Assembly: GCA_025201845.1 (NCBI GenBank)
Contig: MU604056.1
Span: forward strand, 1-42,853
Reading direction: 5' to 3'
DNA: 42,853 nucleotides
From: Martensiomyces pterosporus
Lineage: Eukaryota; Kickxellomycota; Kickxellomycetes; Kickxellales; Kickxellaceae
In this document: one piece after another, positions 27,943 to 37,954 of the stretch
Layout: each line of letters starts with the position of its first letter
Numbering within the stretch: the first letter of the stretch is position 1
Made by a program: the position numbers and the translations under genes
The notes under the pieces: generated by a model
Told to the model about the DNA's origin: nothing
The model's input: the letters and a program-made list of their open reading frames with translations, nothing else
Databases searched by the model: none

Positions 27943-28342
27943 TTTTTTCGCCTCTCCTCGCAGAATATAAATCTTTCAGAGAAAAGTGCAGTGGTAGGTA
28001 GAGCGTGCGAATGAGGACCAAAGGAAGCGAATGTGGGCTTGCGGCTACTACGAAGGAAACAAATCTGCCCAAGGCCATGTAGTTTTTTGCGGTGATAAGG
28101 CTGGTTCTGCGAGTCGAGCCGCTGGCCGAGCCGCAGCTGGGATGCGGGTGCTAGCATAACCCCCTAATGATGGCGCCGAATGAGAGCTAGCTATAGCCAA
28201 GAGCGAGCCTAGCGTACGCTCGCCTGCCTGGCTCACATCCACAAGCGAGGCAAGTAGTGCTTGCTAACTGACATTCTGCTCGCTGTCTCCTAAAGCTTCT
28301 CTGCATTTAAAGCGCTCGTGGGACCCTACTCATTAGAATAGC
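27943..28342. promoter_or_regulatory. Divergent promoter mS23 / MLH3
   Basis: 400 bases between genes transcribed away from each other. It contains the 10-bp palindrome AGCGTACGCT (28211-28220) flanked by GCGAGC and GCTCGC. No MCB (ACGCGT) element was seen. Confidence 0.4.
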
Positions 28343-31300
28343 ATGAGCATTCAGCGATTGCCCGCAGCAGCGGTGAGCCGGATACGGTCTGCATCGGCCA
28401 TCACGGACGTTTGCGATATAGTCATGGAGCTCGTAAACAACAGTACGCCAATGCCATGCCATCTGTGTTTAGTGGATATAAAAGCAGGCATTCTGGCTCA
28501 CTGGCTCACTGTGGCACTCGTGAAGCTTTTGTTCGTTTGTAGGTGTTGATGCAGGTGCAACGAGCATACGAATAGAGATATCCCTCGAACAATACGCCGT
28601 GGCTGTCAAGGACAACGGGTGTGGGATCAGTGCCGACAGCGCCTGCAAGCTTGGCCAGCGGTACAGCACATCCAAATATGCCCCCAGCATGAGCAGCATC
28701 GGGCAGCAGATGCATGGGTATCGCGGCGAAGGTATGTAGCCATTTAAGCATATCTTTTAGGGTCGTGTGCATATTACTGCCATAGCATGATGCGCACTAA
28801 CTACATCCCCTGTCCCCCAAACCACACGCCAGCGTCTTTTCTGCTGTAGCGCTGGCGAGCATATCGAATGTTGGGCTGGTTGATGTCACAGGCCGATTCG
28901 CGGGATCAAACAAAACCTACAGATGTGTCTTTCAGAACGAGAAACAGCTGCACCGCGGGGAATCCGAGGGGCATGTGCCATCGGGGATAAATACCGCTGT
29001 AAAAGTGCGAAACATATTTGCAACCTTTCCAGTACGGCGCAAGATTATTGATAGCTCTTCCAAGAAACTTGCAGACGAAATACGCACCAGACTCCAGATT
29101 CGCTCTTTAGGCGAGCCCGCCATCGCATTTCAACTGGTAAGGTCTTTGGATGACGACCTGGTGACCGTATTTAGCTACGGATCCGCACCTTCTCTGAACC
29201 AGCGCATATCGCAGATATTTGGCAGGCCCACTGCCCAGGTAAGCGTTGCAACCAGTTTGGGTTCGATATTTTTGTGCAGTATGGCTACGGGTCCAGCAGA
29301 AACACAGACACTTATTGCACTACATAGCAAATAGGCACTCGATTTCATTTCGTTCGATTATGAGGGCTATTCGCTTCGCGGATCAATGTCGACAAAGCCA
29401 ATTCAGAACGTAAGTGTCGTCTCCGTTTGTTCGTGATGATTTCTGGATGGCACTTTTGTTAATGTGTGCTCAAAATATGCCCATTGCTATGCGCTCTGTG
29501 TGCATGATGTAGCGAATACAGCATATATGTAAGTATCGCCTGCGGGCAACCACATGGACTACTGCTAGCAGCAGGCTCGTTGGCTGCAATTGAACAGCTA
29601 AACACACACCGGTGGCATTTTTTGATATTCACATAGTTATTGACGGCTATCCGTACAGCCCCCCAGAGCTGATCACCGCTGTTCGCTCGGTGCTCTCTGC
29701 AAGCGACTACATGGGGAAGGTGGGTTCACAAGTGCCTTTGGGTTGCAAAAGCAAAAGAGCGCAAGCCGGAAATATTGACCCAATATCAGTCAACTGTGGC
29801 TTGTGTGGATGTAGCTCAATACCACGGCGGGTGATCCCAGGACCTCAGCAGGTGCGAAGGCACAAAATCCGATGTTTGTGCTGATGGTTGCGACACATGG
29901 CAACAGCCAGCTGCTGCCTGGCGACCGCTGGGTAGAGAGAGCGAACTTTGTTGTAAGCATACGCATTTAGCTCTACACTTGGTCCGCGATTAGTGCCAAC
30001 ATCGTCTGCTAACAGCATGCCTGGCCGAGAGTGTAGGTAACCGAGGAAATGAGGCGGCTGGTCGTGCTCGCATGCATCAAGTTTCTCAAAAAGTTTGCCA
30101 TGATTTCGAGCAGCCAAATCCAAGGCGCCATGTCGATGGTAGATAGCAGCCTCGTGCGGCAGAAGCGCAGCATTATGAGCAGCGACATGCATGGCATCTC
30201 GGGTACCAACAAGCGAAGGTCTCTTGCGTCTCGCTGGCATATGACCGCGCCATCTGAGGGCAATTCAAATAGCAGGTAACTACCAAATAGCAAGGGTATC
30301 TTAATATTAGTGTGTGTTCCCAAAGCGTGTTTAGGCAGTTCTTAAGGTCAAAATGCACCTCCATTTGTCTAAGCTGTAGACGCCTTGCCACACCTGGCTC
30401 GAGGCACTCGACTTTTGACTTGCACGAAAGCCGGTCTGATCCGTGCATAAACACCCACAGAATGCCCATCCCCTATGCAGGCGTACAGCATGGTCAGGGC
30501 GACGAAGATTGCGGATTTGATGGCCAGCTCGACTTTGCGTCTATGCGAGTGATCGGCCAGGCTGACAGAAAGTTCATAATGTGCATATCGGGTGGCTGGA
30601 TCGTTGCCATTGACCAGCATGCAGCTGACGAGAGAGTCCAGCTAGAGCAGTACTACTGTCGGCTGAGCAAGGCGATGCGGCAGATAGCTAATCTACCGCC
30701 AACGCACTCGATTTCACGCGTTGAGGGTGTCAGTTTGCTTGTGCCGCCAGTGTCAATATCGCTTTCTCGGCACGAGTGCGAAATGGTGGTTTCCTTGGAG
30801 GGAGCGTTTAAGCAGCTCGGCTTCCAGCTTGTGATACGCCCGCCAGAAGGCGCGTGCCCAGCAATGGAAGAGCCAATGCGAGCGTTGATAGCATATGCAC
30901 CTACTGTTTTGGTGCCGCGGCTGAGTGGTGATGGGCATCGAGCAGAGGCGTTTGGCAAAGAGCTGGCTCTTGCGATTGCCGACTGGTACACAACACACAT
31001 TCGCACGCAGACAGCATCGCAACAGAAACCACCTGGGTCGCACGCATCGTCGTCGGAAGATGCTTGGTCCAGCGGGTGGCCAGGACTTGCCAGCGCACCA
31101 CCAATCATTCTAGACACTCTCAAGTCAATGGCATGCCGAGGTAGGCAGGCATTGAGTGTGTGTTATTCATCTAGCACGTATGGTCTACAGAGCTGCAGCA
31201 TTTATTCTCACCCTCAAATGTGATGCGTGCCTGTGTAGGCGCCGTCAAGTTCAACGATGTGCTCAGCATGAGCGAATCCCAGTCGATAGTTGATAGGCTA

Positions 31301-31545
31301 TCAGAGTGCCAGTTCCCTGGGTTCTGCGCACACGGAAGGTAAGAGAAGAGTTTGCCTTCTGTGCTGGTCGTAGCGCTGTGTTACTGCCTGTGCAGCTGCT
31401 GAGGCCCTCCTATTTTCGCTGCTCCATCTTATCAGCTGTAGGAGATCTATTACGAGGGTGGCCAGGGTGGACTGTGTCTAGTCCTCCGCCTCAGGCCAAC
31501 TTGTCCGCTAAATCGTTTAGGCGGGCCACATCAGAGCACGGCTGA
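28343..31545 (+). CDS. MLH3: DNA mismatch-repair/meiotic protein MLH3, 11 exons
   Basis: MutL homologue that pairs with Mlh1 as an endonuclease in meiotic crossing-over and minor mismatch repair. Reconstructed exons: 28343-28442, 28543-28731, 28850-29238, 29335-29409, 29513-29528 (16 nt), 29637-29719, 29860-29952, 30037-30275, 30335-31140, 31239-31338, 31404-31545. All phases agree and give 743 residues. GHKL ATPase motifs: Glu29/Asn33 (ELVNNSVDAGAT), KDNGCGI (Asp57), YRGEALASI. The micro-exon completes IQHIFIDGYP, equivalent to the FVN-R motif. C-terminal endonuclease motif DQHAADERVQLE (488-499), then MACRGAVKF and CAHGRPS. These last motifs favour MLH3 over PMS1. The starts of exons 7 and 9 are the least certain; the acceptor of exon 7 is weak. 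Confidence 0.85.
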
Positions 31546-32551
31546 TCTGAGCGAGCACGTTTTCCAAACGATGCGAAATAGGCGGCGGCGACCACGATGG
31601 TGCGACATGGAGTATATGTTTTTCCGTCTCACGCGCAAAAGGGCTCGTGTTCTTTTGGCGCGGTGCCGAGAACAGGGCTCCAGGCTGGAATAATGATCCT
31701 CCAGAAGCTGCTGGTGCACAAGCAGGGGCCGGATAATATGTTTTGCCAGCATTCGCCAGCCAAGGCAGGCGAGGATATCAGCAAGGAGGCTCTGTAGCCA
31801 GCGCTTCGTGGCTTGACGAGAACGGCTGCTGCCTCACTAAGGGGTGCTTCTGCTGGACGCGCAAAAGCAGGGCATTGCTTCCCACTAGACGCTGCCTCGC
31901 GCTGGCTCTTGCTGGAATGCCTGGCAGCTCATTGGCCAGCGAGGAGCAGTACCAAAGCGGACGGGAGCGGCACCGCACAAAGGCAATCCTCACAACAAAA
32001 GCGAGGGCAACACTCACATGTGACGCTTTAGCGCGCCTGCCAGGCAAAGCGGAGGGGGGTTTGGCGCCTGTGGTTTCCTCTTTGAGCTCCCCGCCCACTC
32101 GCGCCTTAAAACCCCCTTCCCGCTTCTGGCAGGCAAGCTGTGAAGACAGCAGCACACGAACAGCAAGGCATGGCGAGGCTACTTGTGAGTCATTGTGCCC
32201 CGGCACGACGGCCTGCCATTTCTTTTTGCCTGTGAGTGGGTGGCAGCCTCTGCTGCACCTCCGCTTTGGAAGGAATAAAAGACCGCCCACATCCGCGTAT
32301 CAGCCAGAGGAAACGATACTACAAAGCTGCCTCTCATCTTATCTCTCCTTTCCTCACAGCAATAAAACTATCTCTCTCAGCTCCATTCGCTAGCAACGCA
32401 CTTTAACACCCGCCCTAGCGCCTCCACGCAACGCAAACACAGCGCAGCACCTTTGCCGCACAAGCAGCCTGAAACCAAAAAGGAGGCAACCGCACACAAG
32501 TCCTCTCCACATCACCAAGAACACCTCTATACCCTGTAATCACAAGAAACC
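31546..32551. promoter_or_regulatory. Upstream region of the LEU2-LEU1 fusion
   Basis: One kilobase between MLH3 and the fusion gene. Open frames of up to 216 codons exist on both strands but are not family-like. A TATA-like AATAAAAG is near 32274 and a CT-rich leader runs from about 32320 to the ATG, typical of strongly expressed fungal genes. I did not find a Leu3-type CCGG-N2-CCGG site. Confidence 0.45.
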
Positions 32552-35500
32552 ATGTCGAAGACATTCAAGGTCGCAGTCCTCCCTGGCGACGGAGTCGGTC
32601 CCGAAGTCACTGCCGAGGCTGTCAAGGTCCTCAAGGCTGTCACTGCCATCCGCTCGCGCGCCGGTGGCGCCCAAATCGAGTTTGAGGAGCACAAGTTTGG
32701 CGGCTGTGCCATCGATGCCACCGGATCGCCATTCCCCGACGAGACACGCGCTGCATGCGAGGGCGCCGATGCCATTCTTCTTGGCGCCGTTGGCGGTCCT
32801 CAGTGGCCTCGTCCGGTTGATGCCCAGGACCCGTCCAAGGGACTCGGTCCTCGTCCCGAGCAGGGGCTCCTTGATCTGCGGAAATCCCTTGACCTGTTTG
32901 CCAACATCCGGCCCATGACCTTCCCCGCAGGCACTCTGACGAGCTGCTCTCCTCTCAGGGAGGACCTAGTGCGCGATGCCGAGTTTGTTGTTGTCCGCGA
33001 GCTGGTTGGCGGGATCTACTTTGGCAAGCGCGAGGAGGAGAACGCCGAGGGCAAGGCCTACGACACCATGGAGTACTCTGTGCCCGAGGTCGAGCGCATT
33101 GCTCGCCTCGCCGGTGCTCTTGCCTCCAAGGCTCGCCCGCCGATGGCCATCCACTCCATCGACAAGGCCAATGTTCTGGCTACCTCTCGTCTGTGGCGCC
33201 GTGTAGTCACCGACGTCATCACCCGCGAGTTCCCCAAGGTCCGGCTCGACCACCACCTTGTTGACTCGGCATCCATGCTCATGGTCAAGAACCCACGCGC
33301 CCTTAACGGCATCGTTCTCACCGAGAACATGTTTGGCGATATTCTCTCTGACGAGGCCTCGGTCATCCCTGGCTCTCTTGGGCTCCTGCCCTCGGCTTCC
33401 CTCAACAGCGTTCCCTCTGCTGGCAAGCTCAGCCGCGGTTTGTACGAGCCCATCCACGGCTCTGCACCCGACATTGCCGGGCAGGGTGTCGCCAACCCAA
33501 TCGGAACCATTCTCAGCGCTGCTATGATGCTGCGTTACTCATTCAACCTCGAGCGTGAGGCCAACATCATCGAGCTCGCAGTGCGCCGCGTCCTCGACAG
33601 CGACGAGCTGAACGGCTGGAACATCCGCTCCAAGGACCTCGGTGGCAGCGCCACCACCGCTGAGATTGGCGATGCCGTCGTGCGCGCTGTCACTCCGTAT
33701 GCTGAGGGCCTCAACGTCGAGGACCGCGCTGCCCCTGCTGCGCTCCTCCTTGAGCGTCCTGCTGGCCGCCGCGGCATGACTCTTTGCGAGAAGATCATTG
33801 CTCACCATGCCATCGGCCTCACTGCACCTGGCGACATCAGGCCCGGAGACATGGTCTGCGTCAGCGTTGACTGGACTATTGCCTCGGAGCTCACGTGGAA
33901 GGGCATGGACAAGACGTACAACGCCATGGGCCGCCCTGGCGTCAACCGCAACGACCGCTTCTGGCTCGCTGTCGACCACACAGTCGACCCTCGCATCATG
34001 CACCAGGCCAAGCCCAAGGAGCTCGTCTCGACCTCGGCTGCCTTTGCCGAGGAGGCGCATTTGGTCGACTTCTACCGCCCCAACTACACGATCCTCCACA
34101 CCGAGTTCTACCGCGAGCGTGCGCAACCCAGCCAGCTGGTCATTGGCGCCGATTCGCACACCTGCTCCGGGGGCGCAGTCGGTGCCCTGTCGATCGGCAT
34201 GGGTGCTGCCGATGTCGTCATGCCCCTTGTCACTGGCGAGACCTGGCTCCAGGTGCCTGAGACGGTCGAGATCCGCTTCATCAATGCTCCTCCGTTCGGT
34301 ATTGGCGGCAAGGACATCATCTTGGACGTTCTCCGCCAGCTCAAGCGCAACACTGTTGCCTTTGAGCGCGCTGTCGAGTACACCGGCCCTGGCCTCAAGT
34401 ACATGAGCTGCGATGCTCGCTTCGCCTGCGCCAACATGGCCACCGAGTTTGGCGGCATTGCTGGCGTCTTTGAGGCTGATGAGATCACTGCTGCGTACAT
34501 TGCCAAGCGCAAGAGCCCCGAATACAAGAAGCACTCGCTCTACTTCCGTGCCGACCCTGATGCCCAGTACGCCGAGTCCCACGTCATCGATCTCTCTCAG
34601 GTCGACTCCCTCGTTGCTCTGCACCCCAGCCCCGACAACGTTGTCCATGTTGATGAGGTCAACATGGATCTCGATGGCTGCTTTATTGGTGCCTGCACCA
34701 CCGCTGAGGAGGATCTTATCCTCGCTGCCCTTGTCCTCGAGGCTGGGCTCAAGAAGGGGCTTGTCCCTGTCGAGAGCGGCAACCGTCGTGTCACTCCTGG
34801 CTCGGTGCCGATCCTTGCCAAGCTCCGCCGCCTCGGCCTCATTGATGTCTACCAGCGCGCTGGGTTCAAGATCGGTGCTCCTGGCTGCTCGTACTGCCTT
34901 GGCATCGCCGCCGATGTCGCTGGCGACGGTGAGGTGTGGCTCAGCTCGCAGAACCGCAACTTCAAGAACCGCATGGGTCCTGGCTCGATCGGCAACCTTG
35001 CGTCGGCTGCCACTGTCGCTGCATCCTCGTTCGCCATGAAGGTCACCAACCCACGCGACCTCCTTGATCTCATTGACCGCAGCCGCTACAACAAGATGCT
35101 CGACGTGTGGATGGACAAGGCCGAGGAGATTGCTGTCTCGGAGCCCAACCCCGTCCTTGCCGAGGCCCGTGGCGAGACCATCGCCTCGCGCGACACTGAC
35201 GGTGCTGCTGCATCCGACGCTGCCGATGCTGCCGGCCAGCCCGCCGACTCTGCCAGCCTCATCGCTGGCAAGGTGCAGCGGTTCGAGGACAACATTGACA
35301 CGGATGCCATCATCCCTGCGCAGTTCATGCCTGGTGTCTCCGACGAGGACCTTGGCACCCATGCCTTCCAGTACTTCCGCCCCGAGTTCCGCGAAAAGGT
35401 TGCACAGGGCTACGACATCATCGTTGCTGGCGGTGGCTTTGGCTCTGGCTCTTCGCGCGAGGAGGCGCCTCGTGCCCTCAAGGGCGCGCACGTCAAGGCC

Positions 35501-35860
35501 GTCATTGCCAAGTCGTATGCGTTCATCTACCAGCGCAACCAGCCAAACATGGCCCTGCTTGGCATTGTGCTCAAGGACGAGAAGTTCTACGAGCTCGCGC
35601 AGGAAGGAGCCGAGGTGTCTATTGACCTGCCGAGCCGCAAGATCTACTGCGGCGGCCACTCGTTCTCGTTCAACCTGTCGACCATGGAGGAGCGTCTGAT
35701 TCTTGGCGGCGGTGTCACTGAGATGTACAAGAAATACGGAAACCTCCTCTTCCGCGCAGCCATCGCTGCCGACCCCGAGTCTGTCCTCCAGAACGCTGGT
35801 GCCTGCGGCAAGCCCGTCTCTTGCGGCGACGCGGAAGCGCAGCAGCAGCTTGCCTGGTGA
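32552..35860 (+). CDS. Fusion of 3-isopropylmalate dehydrogenase with a LeuC/LeuD-type dehydratase
   Basis: One unbroken frame of 1102 codons. Residues 1 to about 390 are a complete LEU2-type 3-isopropylmalate dehydrogenase: [50 protein letters not shown], the catalytic-Asp segments LVDSASM and [12 protein letters not shown], and [17 protein letters not shown]. After a short linker, about 409-870 is an aconitase-superfamily large subunit (LeuC type) with [19 protein letters not shown] (Asp534) and the three 4Fe-4S cysteines Cys715, Cys779 and Cys782 (GACTT, GCSYCLG). An Ala/Asp-rich linker leads to a LeuD swivel domain (about 901-1075: [32 protein letters not shown]). There is no targeting peptide, so a cytosolic location is likely. 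Codon use is strongly biased, suggesting high expression. It could run two consecutive leucine steps. The dehydratase half differs from yeast Leu1, so its substrate is inferred from the fusion. Confidence 0.93.
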   Translation: MSKTFKVAVLPGDGVGPEVTAEAVKVLKAVTAIRSRAGGAQIEFEEHKFGGCAIDATGSPFPDETRAACEGADAILLGAVGGPQWPRPVDAQDPSKGLGPRPEQGLLDLRKSLDLFANIRPMTFPAGTLTSCSPLREDLVRDAEFVVVRELVGGIYFGKREEENAEGKAYDTMEYSVPEVERIARLAGALASKARPPMAIHSIDKANVLATSRLWRRVVTDVITREFPKVRLDHHLVDSASMLMVKNPRALNGIVLTENMFGDILSDEASVIPGSLGLLPSASLNSVPSAGKLSRGLYEPIHGSAPDIAGQGVANPIGTILSAAMMLRYSFNLEREANIIELAVRRVLDSDELNGWNIRSKDLGGSATTAEIGDAVVRAVTPYAEGLNVEDRAAPAALLLERPAGRRGMTLCEKIIAHHAIGLTAPGDIRPGDMVCVSVDWTIASELTWKGMDKTYNAMGRPGVNRNDRFWLAVDHTVDPRIMHQAKPKELVSTSAAFAEEAHLVDFYRPNYTILHTEFYRERAQPSQLVIGADSHTCSGGAVGALSIGMGAADVVMPLVTGETWLQVPETVEIRFINAPPFGIGGKDIILDVLRQLKRNTVAFERAVEYTGPGLKYMSCDARFACANMATEFGGIAGVFEADEITAAYIAKRKSPEYKKHSLYFRADPDAQYAESHVIDLSQVDSLVALHPSPDNVVHVDEVNMDLDGCFIGACTTAEEDLILAALVLEAGLKKGLVPVESGNRRVTPGSVPILAKLRRLGLIDVYQRAGFKIGAPGCSYCLGIAADVAGDGEVWLSSQNRNFKNRMGPGSIGNLASAATVAASSFAMKVTNPRDLLDLIDRSRYNKMLDVWMDKAEEIAVSEPNPVLAEARGETIASRDTDGAAASDAADAAGQPADSASLIAGKVQRFEDNIDTDAIIPAQFMPGVSDEDLGTHAFQYFRPEFREKVAQGYDIIVAGGGFGSGSSREEAPRALKGAHVKAVIAKSYAFIYQRNQPNMALLGIVLKDEKFYELAQEGAEVSIDLPSRKIYCGGHSFSFNLSTMEERLILGGGVTEMYKKYGNLLFRAAIAADPESVLQNAGACGKPVSCGDAEAQQQLAW

Positions 35861-36098
35861 AAAACAGCTGCTCTTTTTTGCTTTCTGTTTGTCATTGCCA
35901 TTTTTATTTATATATACAAGCCCACATCAAAGCACACCTGCTTCTCGAGCCGGCACGTGGCTGAGGGTGCTGGCTGCACCTTGTATTCGATTTCATTCCT
36001 TGCTGTTCTCCATCCTTGGAGGTGGCACCTTCCTTCTTTTCCTCAACGCACGCTCTCCCCACCACACACCCACGCATTTTTTAGCGCGTTTATTGGAA

Positions 36099-37235
36099 AT
36101 GACTGCCACCACACAGACACCGGAATCGAACCGCAAGCGGCTCGCTATGGGCATTATTGAGTACCTGGACAAGGCAATCGCCGAGGGCTTTGTCTCGTCC
36201 GATGGCGCCGAGAGCCTCGAGGTTGCCAGGCAGTGCATTAGCGATGCATTCGAAATCGACGTTGAGGATGAGTCGCAGACCAAGGAGCTATCCATCAAGC
36301 CCTTTGCTTTGGACAAGGTGTTTGAGGTGTACTTGAACACTCAGGCCAAGCTTGGCGCCGCCTCCAGCAGTGCTGCTGCCTCGGAGCCCGCTGCCGCTGC
36401 TCCACCAGCCAGCCCGTCGGACGAGGACAGGAAGCGCGCTGAGGAGTTCAAGGCTGAGGGCAACAGCCTTGTGATGAAAAAGGAGTATGCTGAGGCCATC
36501 GCTGCTTACACCAAGGCCATCGATGTTGTCCAGGACAACGCCGTCTACTACGGAAACAGGGCGGCTGCATACAGCCAGACCGGCGACCACGAGAAGGCCG
36601 TGGAGGACGCCAAGAAGGCGCTGGAGATCGACCCTGCGTATAGCAAGGGATACTCGCGCATGGGTCTTGCCTACTACGGCATGGGCCAGTTCAGAGAGGC
36701 TGTGGAGGCTTACGAGAAGGGTCTGGAGCTTGACCCTGAGAACAAGTTTATGAAGACCTCGTTGGAGGCTGCAAAGGGCAAGCTGGGCGGCTCGGGTGTG
36801 GCTACCCCTGCTGCTACCACGTCGAACCGCTCGACGCCTGCAGCTGACTCGGGAGCTGCCGGTGGCCTCCCGGGCGGCCTTGATCTGGGCTCGCTGATGA
36901 GCAACCCAGCCCTGATGAGTATGGCGCAGAACATGATGGCTAACGGCGGGCTGGAGCGTCTGATGGGCAACCCTGCTGTTGCGCAGATGGCCAACAACTA
37001 CCGCAACAGTGGCCAGATGCCCAGCATGACTGATATGATGAGCAACCCGGATATTATGAACATGGCGCGCAGCTTTGCTAGCCCTTCGGGCAGCAGCGAC
37101 AACAGCAGCGGCGGTGGCGACTCCAACCCGATGGCATCGCTGCTCAACAACCCTGCTCTGAGGGACATGGCCCAGCAGTTCATGAGCGGCAACAGCCAAA
37201 GCGACCAGGACGGAAACACCAATGAATCCCAGTAA
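36099..37235 (+). CDS. SGT2: TPR co-chaperone Sgt2/SGTA
   Basis: Co-chaperone that takes tail-anchored membrane proteins from the ribosome to the Get4-Get5/Get3 pathway and binds Hsp70/Hsp90. Seen from ATG 36099 (378 residues): the N-terminal SGTA dimerisation domain (about 10-85; MGIIEYLDKAIAEGFVSSD), an Ala/Pro linker, three TPR motifs (about 111-228; AEEFKAEGNSLVMKKEYAEA, VYYGNRAAAYSQTGDHEKAV, YSKGYSRMGLAYYGMGQF), and a C-terminal Asn-Pro-Met-rich domain (MSNPALMSMA, MGNPAVAQMA, LLNNPALRDMAQQF) that binds hydrophobic segments. The frame is open upstream into the LEU fusion, but the ATG at 36099 begins the conserved domain. Only 238 bases separate it from the fusion stop; a TATATATA-like stretch lies near 35909. 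Confidence 0.94.
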   Translation: MTATTQTPESNRKRLAMGIIEYLDKAIAEGFVSSDGAESLEVARQCISDAFEIDVEDESQTKELSIKPFALDKVFEVYLNTQAKLGAASSSAAASEPAAAAPPASPSDEDRKRAEEFKAEGNSLVMKKEYAEAIAAYTKAIDVVQDNAVYYGNRAAAYSQTGDHEKAVEDAKKALEIDPAYSKGYSRMGLAYYGMGQFREAVEAYEKGLELDPENKFMKTSLEAAKGKLGGSGVATPAATTSNRSTPAADSGAAGGLPGGLDLGSLMSNPALMSMAQNMMANGGLERLMGNPAVAQMANNYRNSGQMPSMTDMMSNPDIMNMARSFASPSGSSDNSSGGGDSNPMASLLNNPALRDMAQQFMSGNSQSDQDGNTNESQ

Positions 37236-37954
37236 CACGGCCTGGATCCAGCCCCACACCGTGATAGCGCAGCTTGATTTTCAGATCCAACGATTAGTTT
37301 ATGTGATAAATACTATGCGCGTTGCTTTCCCGAGGTTACAGCTGTCTTTTGAAAGCAAGGAAAAATGCTGTATGCACCAACAGCCATGCATTAAGCATCA
37401 AACAACAAAGCAGCAACTTGACGCCTCGCCTGTTTGCTGCCAGCTCCTTTTTATCTTGCTCTTCCTTTGCTCTGGCTCAACACTACTATTTTCTCGACTC
37501 CCTTGCTCCCCAAGCCCTCGCTGCAGCGTGTGCCCTTCTTTTCAGTCATACATTTGTGAGTGCAGCTGCATTGCAAAGAGTGCATGCGTGTGTGCTGCGT
37601 GTTTTCGGCAGCGTAAAAGAGAAATAGAGCGGCAGTACGCCAATTTGGGGCTGAACATAGTACGATCTCTAGCAACAGAAGGTGCAATTTTGTTCTTGCA
37701 TACCCTAAAAGCAGCAAGGTGAGCAGCATATATTCGCAGCCCGATAGGTATACAGAGAGACAACCTGTGGCGGTAGCTGTTGAATCAAGCAAATTGCGGT
37801 TTTCTGTCATGCTTGAATAGCTTGCGAAAACGATACGATCAAATGTGCACACAAGCTGATAACGGCCAGCCGCTCTTTTCCTTGTGATCTTGTGTCCCCC
37901 TTGATTTGTCTCTGCTGTAGATATACAGGCTTCTTGGTGAGGAGGTGGTGCGTG
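37236..37954. other. Upstream region of the PPR gene; possible leader intron
   Basis: No gene is recognised. A GTGAGC donor at 37719 and a pyrimidine-rich CTGCTGTAG acceptor ending at 37920 could bound a 202-nt intron in the leader of the PPR gene. The frame in front of the donor is in phase with the PPR frame but lacks a credible start, so it is probably untranslated. Confidence 0.35.

Noticed and set aside
29598..29719. Alternative MLH3 exon 6 starting after GAACAG at 29597
   Set aside because: It keeps the phase but breaks the conserved IQHIFIDGYP motif, which the ACATAG acceptor at 29636 restores.
31743..32393. 216-codon frame between MLH3 and the LEU fusion
   Set aside because: No domain, mixed composition and overlap with the likely promoter and leader of the fusion gene.
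33539..35659. 706-codon open frame antisense to the LEU fusion
   Set aside because: It mirrors the strongly biased third-codon positions of the sense gene, is repetitive in Val, Asp, Ala and Gly, and resembles no family.
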